Below, in pieces: positions 10,101 to 22,271 of a stretch of 64,000 nt of DNA (positions are counted from its first letter, which is position 1; each line of letters begins with the position of its first letter). The translations under genes were made by a program, and so were the position numbers. The DNA comes from Amblyornis subalaris. Its lineage: Eukaryota; Chordata; Aves; Passeriformes; Ptilonorhynchidae. The notes beneath the pieces were generated by a model. It ran no database searches and had not been told where the DNA came from. It saw only the letters and a program-made list of their open reading frames with translations. Where the stretch lies: the NCBI GenBank assembly GCA_018881555.1, contig JACAXG010000018.1, forward strand, positions 6,261,634-6,325,633. Direction: 5' to 3'.

Positions 10101-12416
10101 AGTAAAGCACTATTAGCATAACCAACTCAGTTTTGTGTATTCCGTGGAAGAGGAATTTGAGCATTCACAGCTCTTCCTTTCATGCATACAACAAGGCCTT
10201 AGTGTGTGATGTGTAGGTGTGCAAATGCATTAGCACTGGTAATTCTTTGGGCATTCACTATTAATGTTTAAGATATTAATATTTTAAGACAAACAAAACC
10301 AGCAACCCCCCCAAGAACTAAAAAGAAATCCCAGTATTCGAGAAGTAGTCAAAGAAAAAAGCCAATAAAGGTGGAGATGTCTGTCTTGAAAAGATTTCTC
10401 CGATTTTCTCCAAAAGAAAGTAGTTAAGAAAAATACTATCTGTATCCATTAAATGTTGCATTATTATTTGATGAATTAGAGATATAAATTTTGAACTTAA
10501 TGTCTTCATATAGTGAATGTGATGCTATAGTTTCAGTTTATGGTTCCTTAGAAATGTAAAACCTTTTAACTGTGTACTTTGTTGAAAATGGCACTTTAAA
10601 GTAGATTCCTGTAACAGTATTCAGAGACTCCTTTTTTTGCATGATTAGCTGTGGGTGGGATTGTTTTGTAAGAAAGTGCTGTTATTAATGTGTTTTGTTC
10701 ACTTTGCTTGCATTTTTTAATTATGGCTGTATGACTGTATTTGTCCATTGTGTTTTATTTTGGCTTCTGAACTTGGGATCACTTTTCAATTAGTTAGCTA
10801 AATGCGAATGTTGCAGAAAACTCTCTAATGGTGTAATCTCATTCTGCACAATAATAGTGCAGGTGCCATATAAATTTGGCAAGTATCTAAAACAAAAAAG
10901 GGAGAGCAGTTTTGATATGCCCAAAGAAAGACAGCGACAGAAATAATCAATGTATCTGTACTGCTCAAGTGTAAGGTCATCACCATTTTGGTATGCCATG
11001 GTTAATGAGTGTCTCTGGGTATGCTAGGAACTTCTTCCTTTCTATATCAAGATATGGAAAACCCAGGGTCTTCTTAGTTTTTGATTTTTTTTTTGCGTAT
11101 AGAAAGAATAATAAACACTGTACACAGAAAGCTATAACCAGTAATTTAAAAAACCCAAACAACTTGAAATATGTTCAATGTTTCAGTTGGGTGGTCCAGA
11201 AGAAGATTGAAAAGATGTTCTGAATTTGGTTTCTGTTCCTTACCAGAGGAAAATATTGTATAACCAGAAATCACATTTTAATTGATACTTTTTTTTGCTT
11301 TATTTGCTTAATTACAATATCCTGCTGGGTGTAGTTTTATCAGCAGTGCTTTTGCAATTGTGTAATGTTTAGAGAGGATTACACTATGTAAAACTTTCCA
11401 AATAAGAGACCTTTTTAAAAAGGAAAATGTGGTGTGAATTAACTGTAGTTTTGAAAGTAAACTTAGTAGCTTTCTCGGGGGGGGAGCAGGGGGTGTGGTT
11501 AAAGAATTTATTATAAATATGGGATTTTGTCTGTTTTATGCATTTTGTTTTGCTCTTGGATGTTATGTTGAAGATGTGAATCTGTAAGAACTGCTCCAGA
11601 AGGTATGAACTGTAAAGGGAAAGTAAAGAAATATTTGTTTGTGCTGAAGTTTTATATAGAATTGGTACTCTGGAATAAGCCTAGGTAGTGTTTGAACACA
11701 TGGGAATTTCTTAAAATAAACACAGCCATGAAGGGAAAATGTGATAATGACTTGATGATGATGAGTGTCTGCTGTTACAGGTCCAGTGAGATGCAAGTGC
11801 CAACACCCAGCCTCTACACCATGATCCAAATTGTAATGAAGGAATTTGGCAGCTCTGATGCCTTTATGTGAATGTATTACCATGGCTATGAAGATAAATA
11901 GTTCCAAAATGGAAATACTAACAAATATTTAGTCATTTCCAAGCAGATTAGAAGTGAAAATAGACATACTATAGGAACCAAGATAAATAAGAAATATATC
12001 TTCTGAGTATGTGTGTTCCATTCCTGTTTCCCTGGGCTGGTTCTTCCTTTTAAAAATCATTGTATTTAGACAGGTTATATATATTCGCTTTGTAAAGGTC
12101 ATATCCCGACTTCTTGATNTCTTTCAGCTTCCTTCCTGCTTTCCCTCTCTGTGACTCTCTCTTATGCAAACATCAGCCCTGATTAAAGTCTAAAACTTGC
12201 GGAAAATGTTCTGTACCAAATTGTGGACTGGTGAGCTGTCTGACAACCGTAAACTGTGTAATGAAGTGCAAGAGTTCAGATTTGTTCCCAAGGGCAGGCT
12301 CCCCCTTGTGGGTGCTAAGCCAGTTACTTCCAGCTTTCATGAGCTTCCTAGCATTGTACTAACTTAACCTATAATTCCACTTTTTTAAAGTTAATATCTG
12401 TATATAATTCAAAAGT
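7196..12416. other. unassigned AT-rich DNA
   Basis: No confident gene or repeat. It holds a 161-codon open frame on + from a GTG at 8545 to 9030 (see findings), a near-palindrome at 8158-8181, and a G-rich spot (eight Gs, then agcaggggg) near 11478-11495. None is enough for a functional call. Confidence 0.4.
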
Positions 12417-12462
12417 GGTTTGTTGGTTTTTTTGTTTTGGTTTTTTTGTTTTTTGTTTTTTG
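12417..12462. repeat. T/G low-complexity tract
   Basis: A pyrimidine-dominated run of T blocks separated by single or double G (tttttttgttttgg type). Ordinary low-complexity sequence. Confidence 0.8.
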
Positions 12463-12898
12463 CATCCTCAAGTAGTTTTCAAGCCAGACTGGCTCAGAAA
12501 GTCTTAACACAGAAAGAAGGTTTGAGAGTGAGAAAATTATTGTTACAACACAAAGGTCTTAACTTTCTTGTTTTTCTTGTTTTTGATGCAACCTCTGCTC
12601 CTGCTTTTGGATATAAACCATTTCCATATAAACACGATATGTTAGCTTTTTCTAATTGTACTGTTTAGCTTCTGTGCTGAATGAAGTAATGTTCTGTAGT
12701 GGATGTCTACATATGATACTAATACCATTGTGAGTATCAGCACTGGCAACTGGAAGATTATTTTCCATCGGGTTCTCTAGGTAACTCTACCAAAGATTAG
12801 GGACACCTGTATATTGCTGGGTGGAATTAAATGTCGTTTGTTTGTCTTGAATGAGGGTGCAGGACTTTGCAATGGAACGTGGGCTGTGGCACACTTTA

Positions 12899-12926
12899 GA
12901 ATTTTGGAATTTAAAATTCAAAATTT
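12899..12926. repeat. AT-rich near-palindrome
   Basis: The segment gaattttggaattt followed by aaaattcaaaattt is nearly its own reverse complement over 28 bases and is followed by another partial copy (tttagaatttc). It could form a cruciform or simply reflect local duplication of an aattt motif. No function assigned. Confidence 0.45.
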
Positions 12927-15900
12927 CAAGTTTAGAATTTCAAACTGTGGTAAAGGCAATTTTTTGTCTTTCTTCACTTGACTGTTTCTTTCAAGGTGTT
13001 TAATGCAGCTCATTGAGTTGACTTATTTACACGGGCTTAAGAGGCTTTTCTGCTTGCTTGCTAGCCCAAGCTGAATGACTCATCTGAGATCAAGCTGTTG
13101 ACAGAGGAGGTGCTTTTGGAGCTGCAGATGGCACTGCCAGCATCTTAATGAAATCCGGTGCCAAGGGAAGCATATGAAAATGTAGGAAACAATATTGTAA
13201 ATTGCATGCGGATCTTGAAAAATAGTGATGTGTCTGTAGCTGGAAGACGTGTGTTTTTCATCATGAAGAAGTCAGTCTTCCTCTCTCTTCCACTGCTATC
13301 AGTGCCAGCTCTAGCCCTGAAGATTTCTTAATGGCCTACGATTAATTGGTCTGATGGCTTGATCAATGTTCTCGTAATTGGCATTGTCTCTGAAGTGAAT
13401 GACAGTCTTGCTTTTTTGAAATTCAGAAACCTTCTGGTCCTTCCAGATTCCTTTTTTCCTATCACAATACTGGCCAGTACTGTTATAATGTACATATGGT
13501 TTCCTGGCTGATGGAGCTAATTGTTTGTTCTCAGATTATTCTCATTCCCTGAGTTGTTGTTTGCTGTTTTCACTCGTTTTTCCGGTGTGAAATGGGTAGG
13601 ATGACTCTAAGAAGGAAACTGCAGACTGTCCCACCAAACAGTGAAGCCTGCATCTTGAATCAGGACAAAGAAATTTGGCAAATTATATAACTTGCTTTTT
13701 TGTATATGGTCACTTGAAAATACAGATCATAATTCCCAGCAATGTGCTTTAGGTACAAGATGAAGAATTCACCTTGCATGCCTGAATTGTGACGACTATT
13801 ACTTACAAAATCATCATTAGATTTATATTGGGAAAAAGATGCTACTGTTTCTCCTGCTTTTGTGGACAGATATTTTATTTGGCCAGCTGCTAGAGTTGCA
13901 GGGGGTTTTGTTTCCTCAGGAAATCTAAGTTTGCCAAACCTGAACCCAGAGTCATAGGATGGGGTAATTCAGTACAGAAATTTATATTTCCTCACTGATA
14001 CAAACTCTGACTGCCTATTGCAATCAAACCCATAATTTGACAGAGTTCCAGATTAAGTTTCCTGGGCAGTCAGGAGGAGCTTTTTACTAGTCAAATCCCC
14101 TTTTTTACATGTCTTGGATCAATGAAAGAAAAAATTGTGTGCAAAGAAATAGAGGATCATTTAATGGATAAGATATCAGCAATAAATTCTGATGATGCTT
14201 GTTTTTCTAGTATGAGTTGTCAGAGCTCAGGGGATATCATGTTTAGTCATGCTTCTTCCATACTTCAGTTATCAACTTCATCCAAATCTTGGGTGCAGTG
14301 AAAGCTTTTTGTTTTCTCAATTCCTTCAGTATGTTATTTCTCATCACTGTCCTGAACCTCAGCGTGACTTTCACTGTGAGCTTAGCTCATAATGTTGTGA
14401 TGTCTAGATTTCTGTATTTTCTGGAGAAGATGATTTTTTTTCTCCTGAAAACTCTCTTCTGCATTCTTAATGGAAAATCTAGTTAGTCCAGCTTTCTTTT
14501 CTATAAATGATTCTGAGATGCTTTGTGTAAAAGAAGGTGTTTTCTTATTTTTTTCTATGGAAAGCATGCAGTGGAGGAAAAAAACAAGTTTCCTGCTCAC
14601 TTTGAAATCAGCCACACATACTTATTAATAAAATATTTTAAAAAATGAAAATAGTACCTAAAAAATAAACATGTATTATAATAACTACATGGATTTTCTA
14701 CATCTGACTAACTGCCCAAAGGTAACCATGACATTAGTTTTTGTTCCTTGTGCATGCTAGTTGCTTTAGTTTACTAGATTTGCTAAATGTGTCTATCATT
14801 GTGTTAAAAATTTTAATTACTGAGGTTTGTGAAACTGCTTCCAAATACAAGGGGTATTAGTTGGAAGCTGGATAGATTGACAAATGATTGACAGGGTAAA
14901 CAGTCTCACTGTGTTCTGATATGCTATGCTGTGGTGCAATGCTACAGACACCTCATAAGCCTCAGGAAGCATCTGCAATCCAATTTTTATTAAACTCTTA
15001 CTGCCAGTGTACCTTGACATTATTGTTAATTGGGAAAGTAAATGTGCCACTTGTCTCTTTCTTCGTTTGTTTAGAAAGCTTCACTGTTANCTTGCATTCC
15101 TATAAAGCTTTAGGATGACATAACCTAAGACTGATATATTTGATTAATAAAATACAGTGTTGGCAAGAGGAAGTTCAGACATTGCACTTTCTCATATATT
15201 TCCCATAGCTTTTTATTATTTTTATAATGTGAAATATCTTTAAATGACAAAAGCCTTGTTTGGTGTAATACTGCAGAGTAACACCTATTGCCTCCAAAAC
15301 AAGATCCACCTGGAAAACAGATGTCAAGTCTATGTAGCTCTTAATGTTCACCAACAGAGACAGGCACAGTTTTACCTTCCTCTCACCCTCTCCTTTTCCC
15401 TGCCACCTGCTCTCTGCAATGCACAAGAGAAGGAAAAACACCAAACTGAAAAACCCTCTGGAAAGACAGATAGCTTCATTGGTTTGCCCTTGAAGATCTT
15501 TGTTTTGTAGCATCAAGACAAGATTGGTAAATTCGAGGATAGAATACCATAATGACAAATACTTTGTTTTTCAGCTGAAAATGATTATTGATACTTGAGC
15601 AAAGAAAGATAATTCACATATTTTGAAGGCTTTGCAGCTCTAATGTAATACCTAGATTTCTTATGGGGAGATCAAAGACAGCTAGTGTAAATTTTGAGGC
15701 AATGCTGCAACTTAATCCTGAGGTGTTACATGTGGGTCACATTAGACACATCTGTTGCATCATTCGCATCTCAGGTTAAGGTGATTTGTGATGCTGCCTT
15801 GATAACTGGATCTTTTGCTGTGAAACAGGCTCCTTATCTATTCTTAGACTAGGCTCTCATTTCAAACAAGTAGCCCTCTTTTTCCATGTTGCCTGGAGAT

Positions 15901-18492
15901 TTCACCCAGTTTGCCAACTTACTTTTCTTCTCCTATTGAATGTGAACCAAATGGACGATGGCCAACTGTGTTAAACTATGTTAACACTGTGATAAGAGAT
16001 CCTGTAGTCTGGATGAAAACTTCTTTTCATCCTTTTTTTAGTGCAGAGAAGTCCAAAATGTCAAGTGAATAGAACCTTCTTAGGAGGCTACTGGTTTTTT
16101 TAAATAAACCCCAGTATATTTAGTTTTTTACCCATAAGCACCTCTATATTAAATAAAATTAGTGATTTCACTTTACTTCATTAAATGTCAGTGTGCTGCT
16201 GTAACCTTGCCATATAATTAAAAAAATTTCCACCTCCATAGTGGAGTTTGCCTTAAAATTATAGCTTTTGTGGTTGTGACAAATGATTCAGCATAGACTG
16301 AAGAGCTCTGAGTATAGTGCAGAACTAATAGCTGCAAAATGTGTTGTGAAAATGGAAAACTGTATTTTGAGAATGAACAAAAAAATTTCTTTACACAGTA
16401 TGTTCTACTATCTTCAGTTGGACCCGCCTGTTGCCTTTCTCAAGTGCTTTGTCAAGCAGTAGCAGTGCCTATAGAATTGGGTCAGGCTTGTTCTGCTCAT
16501 TCTGAGGAAATTGCTGAACAGCAGTGAAGATGTTTGGAGCTCTCTGGAGGATAGGGAATCCAAGTAGAAAGTAAAGAAACACGCTAGCATTCAGCCCCTT
16601 TCCACTCCTGAGGAAGCAAGGATGCTTCTGGGAACAGAAAAGAGGAAGGTTGTGCACACGAAGAAGAGAATGACTGAAATAAATTTATCGTACAGTGAGT
16701 GACTTTTCATAAGAGATATAAAATAGAAGAGACCAATAAAACTACATCTAGAAATGCAGATATGAGATGTGTGTTTAGTGAGAAGGTGGCTGTGATTACA
16801 NTAGTACTTAATTGTCTGATGACTTGTGTTAATCTTCTGTTAGTTTATTCTTTGTGCTGTAAAAATACCTTTAATAAAATGTGTTTAAAACTGCCTTTTT
16901 TTTTTTCAGTGGAGTGCTCTAAAATTTGGGTTTTGGATGAAAATGTCCTGAATTCTGTAGAGAAGTGGAGAATAAAGCAGATTATTTTAATCATCACTGT
17001 AGGAACAACATGGTTTGAAGGGGGTGGGGCAGAAGGTTAATAAAAAGTAATTTTTAAATTTTTGTTGTTGTTTTCATGGTTCCCCATTTCCTTTTGCCTA
17101 CTTCAGGGACTAATATATCTGCCATCTTTCTGGAAGTCTAGGGGTATCCTGGCAGCAAAAAAATCCTTTGTACCCGTCTCTCTAAATTTAGCTTTCCTTG
17201 CTCCTGTCTTCTGATTCACTACTGGTATCTTATTTTTACCAGCCTGTGCTTTGAGTTAGACAACTCACTGAAACTATTTTCTATGTGTATTTGAGAAATC
17301 TGTTCTCAGAGATCAGGATGAAGATGGCAAGGCTGGAAGGCTCGTGTCATAAAAGCTTCCTTCTGACTCTCTAAATGGGTTTAAGGAGATGGAATCCAAG
17401 TCAAATNGGCTATCCCCTACAGTATACTTTGAGCTGTCTTTGCCACCATCTGTATAAATGAGGGTGACATATTTTTAAAATAAATTGTGAAAGTCAAATA
17501 CTTCAAGTGAGTTTGGTAGCTCTAGTCTGCTAATGTGTGTATGTAAGTGTGCATTTCTGCTTGAAGTTCTGTAGGGCAGTCAGGATGAGGGTAAGGTGCT
17601 GAAAGCCTGTGTTGCTACTAACTTTTTCTCTCCAGGGAGATGCAGCATAATGTTTTTCACATGTTTGTCTTAACAGTGCAAGGCCATGTTGCACTCCAGG
17701 AAACTGATGTACAGTCATTGGCTTCAGTGGTTTGTGCCCTACTTTTAAGTGTGTTGTGTGTGAATGGGACAGGAAGACTAGCCTTCAGGATGAGTGTGGA
17801 GCAATGAATATGACTTGTGTACCTTTTGTTATTTGTTATTCTGTTTTCCACTGCATTCTTATAAATGATGTAAGGAAATAGGATTAGATAAATCATTATC
17901 AACTGCCTTCCTAGCTGAGACTGCTCTCGTGGGAATGCTTAACAGCCTCAGTGTTAGGCTGAGAAGGTGTCACAAGTGACACCTAGATCTACTTATGCTC
18001 TCACTAGTTGGCTATTGGAGTCACTCTACCTTTGTAACATATGGGCTTGGGACATGTGGTCAGAGAGTGGGTGCTGCAAACACCTTGGTTGAAACTGGCG
18101 TTCATGATGTCTGTAGTGTATTAGATAGGTGATCTGAAATCCACTCCTAAAATACAGTGAAGACCAGTGTTGAGAAGGAGAAATGAATGCAGAAAGCATA
18201 GACAGGTAGCATGGCAGAATAAAACTTGTGAGTGTTTTGGGGGTCACAGGATAAATGGTAAGTCACAGATCTGTTGCAGAACAGGCACATAGTGTCTCTG
18301 AACTATTAAAGCTCCTACTGTACATAAGGCTGAGTGTGATTTATCGTTTTCTGTTTGGTGCGTACCTGTGTCTACTTTGGGAAACATAGATGGTTATAGA
18401 ATTACAGAAATTTTATAGATTATAACAAAAACAAGGCTTAAAAAGAACTATAAATGAATACTACAGAGTTTAGGAAATGTAGCTCACAAAAA
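12927..18492. other. unassigned AT-rich DNA
   Basis: No confident gene or repeat. A minus-strand frame at 14382-14554 begins after a good acceptor and is described under findings. Other frames of up to 127 codons (15175-15558 on -) look like chance. Confidence 0.4.
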
Positions 18493-18800
18493 TCTGGAAA
18501 TAGTTGGGTTTGCTTATTCTAGAGGGGAGAGGACTGGACAGTAAGAGAAGAATGTTGCAGAGTTATTAGCAACTAGTAGTTTTTTCCACTTCTCTCCAGC
18601 AACTTCATTTGGAGTGATGAGTTTAGGTTGAAAACTAGGAAACACTTTTCTATTGTCTGAATTAGTGAGAGGCTACCCAAGGCTTTTGGAAAACATACTT
18701 CAGTGGATATTTTAAAGAATGAGTTGATAAGAGTCTGATAGGGGATTATTTAGCTGATTCTGAGGCAGTGATGCTTTCACAAGCTAAGCATTTGCAAAGG
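18493..18800 (+). mobile_element. old CR1-like 3' region, diverged
   Basis: The order of phrases follows the CR1 3' region in its sense orientation: ttgggtttgcttattctaga (head of the RT tail region), then gtttaggttgaaaactagga, then a segment where the family has the 'single element/short peptide' region, then ttttaaagaatgagttgata. Similarity is patchy and was judged by eye, so this may instead be another old LINE. If real it is far more decayed than the copies at 25.5 and 46.0 kb and is one of the oldest repeats in the window. Confidence 0.35.
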
Positions 18801-21800
18801 TCTTGTCAGCATATTTTTTTGTAATTGTAAGAAAATTGTAGTAATTTTAATAATTATTTATTATATTACCATATTTGATATGAAATTATTTTTAATCTTA
18901 TATTCTTATTAATTTTAAATTTCACTTAATGTGAAATGCTTTCTATAAGAAATTCAGTTAATTTGCATATGAAATCTTTTAGATGATAAACGATTTTTTC
19001 TTCTTCTTTAGTTTCATCTTGCTAAGCCACAAACTAGGTTACAGAAAAAACTAAATTATTTATATTATTGTGACTTCATTCTTATTGCTCTTGTTAATGT
19101 AACAGAAGAACACAAATGTATTTCTTGAGCTTTTAAGAAGTCTTCACCAACATTTTTCCCCTCAATGGCTATTCATTTTTGATCTGCATGTAAGTTACAG
19201 AATCGCTGTATTAAATGCTCTGGTCTGTCGTATTTTAATTCTGTTGTTGAATAAATGAACTTTGACTCTCACAAAGTAATAACATGTTTAGTAGGTGGAA
19301 CACTTCTTTCATTGAATATAACTATGAAAAGCTATAGAATGGCTTTTGACAAAGCTAGTGTTCCAGCAGCAACAGTGAAGTTAGGTGGCCTTTCAACCCA
19401 TTCATCAAGCTCCTGCTTTTGACAGAGAAAACATCATTAACAAAGAAGAATGCATTTTACTCAGAGTAGTGCAGAAATAAAAACCTTCTGGAGTACTTCA
19501 ATAGTGAAGAAGAGGGAGAAAGTGGAAAGAAGGGCTTTACTAATATGAAAAAAGGCTTAGAATTTAGTAGAATTATTCTGCTAAAGTTTATACTTTTCTG
19601 CTATGCCTTTTATATATTAGAAGAAAAACCCCACATATTGTAAATTGATGTTAGAACCATAAAAAAATTATNCAGTGGTTTTTGTATTTACTGGCTTCTT
19701 ACTTTTAAAATCTCACTCCTAAGTAATGCAGCATGTTGCTACTGAAGATTTTCTGATAGTTTTCAGGCTGTTCTTAGTAAGCTCGGAGATCCAGCAGTTT
19801 CTGCAATGAGGAAAAAAAAAACCCTAGAACACAACACAACTTCCTCCATTTATATCTAGAGCATTCTGTTTTCATCCTTCAGGATATTTCACTGTGAGAC
19901 ATGCAAATGTATTATGTTCTTCCCCAAGTGCTACTGAACTGTTATATATTTCATATTGCTGGTTATCTGTTTCAGATCATTTATGGTCTAACAGGTAGGA
20001 CTGTTTTCAGAAGAGCAGAGAACTCAATGTTTCCCAGTTAATTTGTTTTGCATGCTCACAAATGCATTAATTCCTTTTTCTCTCTGGAGCACTCTTACGA
20101 CTTTTTTCTCTTTGCTGATTAGTTTTGTTGTCTGAGCCTTGATTTTAAGTTTCTCAGTATCCTGAAAGANAAGTGCATGGTACCTGTCTTGTGGGCTTCA
20201 AGTAACATTTTTTTGCAGCAACTATGGTATAACTTAGAGCTTTACTTGTTGTGGTGTTTTTATTGCATTCTGATCTCTTTTGTACTAATAGGAAATCAAT
20301 TCTTCTGCTTTAATTTCTTAATAATTATTTTTGGTTATGATCTCATCTTTGCATTTAGTCTGCAGAATACCTGAAAAGATAACACAANCTCCCTGACACC
20401 TTGTTTTAGCAATAATTGTTTATATTTTTTGTGTGAGAGTTATGATGGGAGGGGTTGTGGTTAGTTGAGTTGTTGGCTACTAAAACATATTTACGGTATA
20501 CTTCTGGGATTTTAATTCTACTTTCCTGAAATGGGAATGTGAGGAAGAATTTGTGATCATGAAGTATATAAACAGAGATGATATAGCAGAACTGAAACAG
20601 ATCTAGGATTGATATTTCAGTGTGTAGTCTACAAGATTGGGTCTATGCTCAGCTTTTTCAAGGCTGGGATGAGTGATTTGAATAAAGGCAAGAGTGTCAT
20701 TGCATGATATATTACAGGGAATGTGGTGCCTATGAAGTTGAAGTGCCAGCTGAGAATGATTAAGGTTTGCGGTTTGCACCTACATGACTTTTTCTGGAAA
20801 TCCCTTAATTTTATGGATTTAACTTCTCACAAGTCTTGAGTTGGTGCCCAGGCCTCCATGTTTCCTAGGAACTTGCAAGCTGGAAAGGAGAGAATTAGGA
20901 AAAAACAGTAGGAAACGCTGAGGCCAGCAGCACAGTTTAAGTCTTTTCCCCTCAGATCAATCGCATTACTCTCCCTCCTTTGCTTTCTTACTGGTGTACT
21001 TGCTTTTGATATTTGGATAGCTAGCCTTTCCTTAAAAGAAACAAGAGAAAGCTAAACAAAAGTTGTCTTAACAGGAGAGATGGCTTCTTAGATTTACTCA
21101 CAAGACAAATATGACATTGCCATTGAAAACATGTTTATAGATACTCCTGTATCTTGGAATACACCGTGTGTGCCAGGACACGGTTCTGCTTATGTACTCG
21201 ATGGTTTGGGACTAAGTTGTTGTAATGCTTAGTTTTGAAAAAGTTCTACTTCCCAGGAAAAACATAGCTCTGGCTGCAGGGTGGTTTTAATCCTGCTTTC
21301 TGACATTGCAATACCATTGGTGACTCCCTTGTCCTTTTCTCCATTCCTTATACTGAGTATTTGATTGCTCTTACAGAGTAAAGTGGTTTGTAGAAAAGGA
21401 GAAATCTAGCTCAGAAGCAGCCTGGTGGTTAGAGATGAAGACCATCTAAATTTAAATAACTTTTTGAAAACAGCAATGTGAAAATAACTGCATCCTTGAA
21501 ACTGAGTGATCTTCTTAGGCCTAGCTATATTTTGCCCAAAACTGGTACTTTGGGGAGGAAGTTGATTCATTTTATCAGCCATTAGTACGGGTGCAAGTGT
21601 CTGAATGTTAGAACTTAGGTGGTCTTGTACATAAATGCTCTTGTTGTGGAGGTTTTAGTTGTGTAAAGGATTAGGTTGCAGTTGAGAGGGAAATTTGAGG
21701 GTATCGGTGACATCTGATGTTGGTACCTGGAACTAATTTTGTGGATTTAGCTCCTGGTGTTTCTTACTAATTGACATTATACTTTAAAGCCCAAGCATTG

Positions 21801-22251
21801 GAGTCCTCTTGTACCTAGGAGTCTTCATTTTTTCATTATTAACATCAAAAGAGCTTTTGCTGTTTGTCATGTTAGAAGCTTTAAATAGCTAACCTGAAAA
21901 ATGATCCCATCTTAATATATCATAGCTTTAAGATACCAGATTTCTGTCTTACTCATTTTCATTTATTGAATAAATGGTATTGCTGTCTATGGACTTCATA
22001 ACTTACCAAACTGTTATCATACATTCATCATCTCTTAGAAGAATGTATTTGAAAAGAAAAATCTTATGACCTAATAATTTAGATCCAGATTTGTTGTACA
22101 GCAGTTTTTTCCCTCATTTTTAATAAGAACATTTTTCAAAACATATAGAATTTGTTTATAATAACAGTTCACTCTGTGTTTTTTAATACTACTAATAAAA
22201 TTCTGGAATTTGACAGAGAGCTTTCAGGTGCTAGATTTATTAAGAGCTTTC
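18801..22251. other. unassigned AT-rich DNA
   Basis: No gene, RNA or repeat recognised. Contains several very AT-rich patches, for example 18,830-18,930. Confidence 0.5.
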
Positions 22252-22271
22252 TTTTTTTTTTTTTTTTTTTT
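22252..22271. repeat. poly(T) run, 20 bases
   Basis: An uninterrupted T20, the longest homopolymer noted. It may vary in length between individuals or be a sequencing artefact. Nothing recognisable as a retrocopy adjoins it. Confidence 0.85.

Noticed and set aside
11563..11907. 114-codon minus-strand frame
   Set aside because: No recognisable motif, no convincing splice borders, and a length expected by chance in this window.
15175..15558. 127-codon minus-strand frame containing small acceptor-donor pairs
   Set aside because: The possible exons inside (about 25-38 bp) are too short to judge, and the overall frame is hydrophobic low-information sequence with a mirror frame on +.
17400..17500. 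MIR-like wording (ccatctgtataaatgagg)
   Set aside because: The resemblance to the ancient SINE core is limited to a few words and does not continue on either side.
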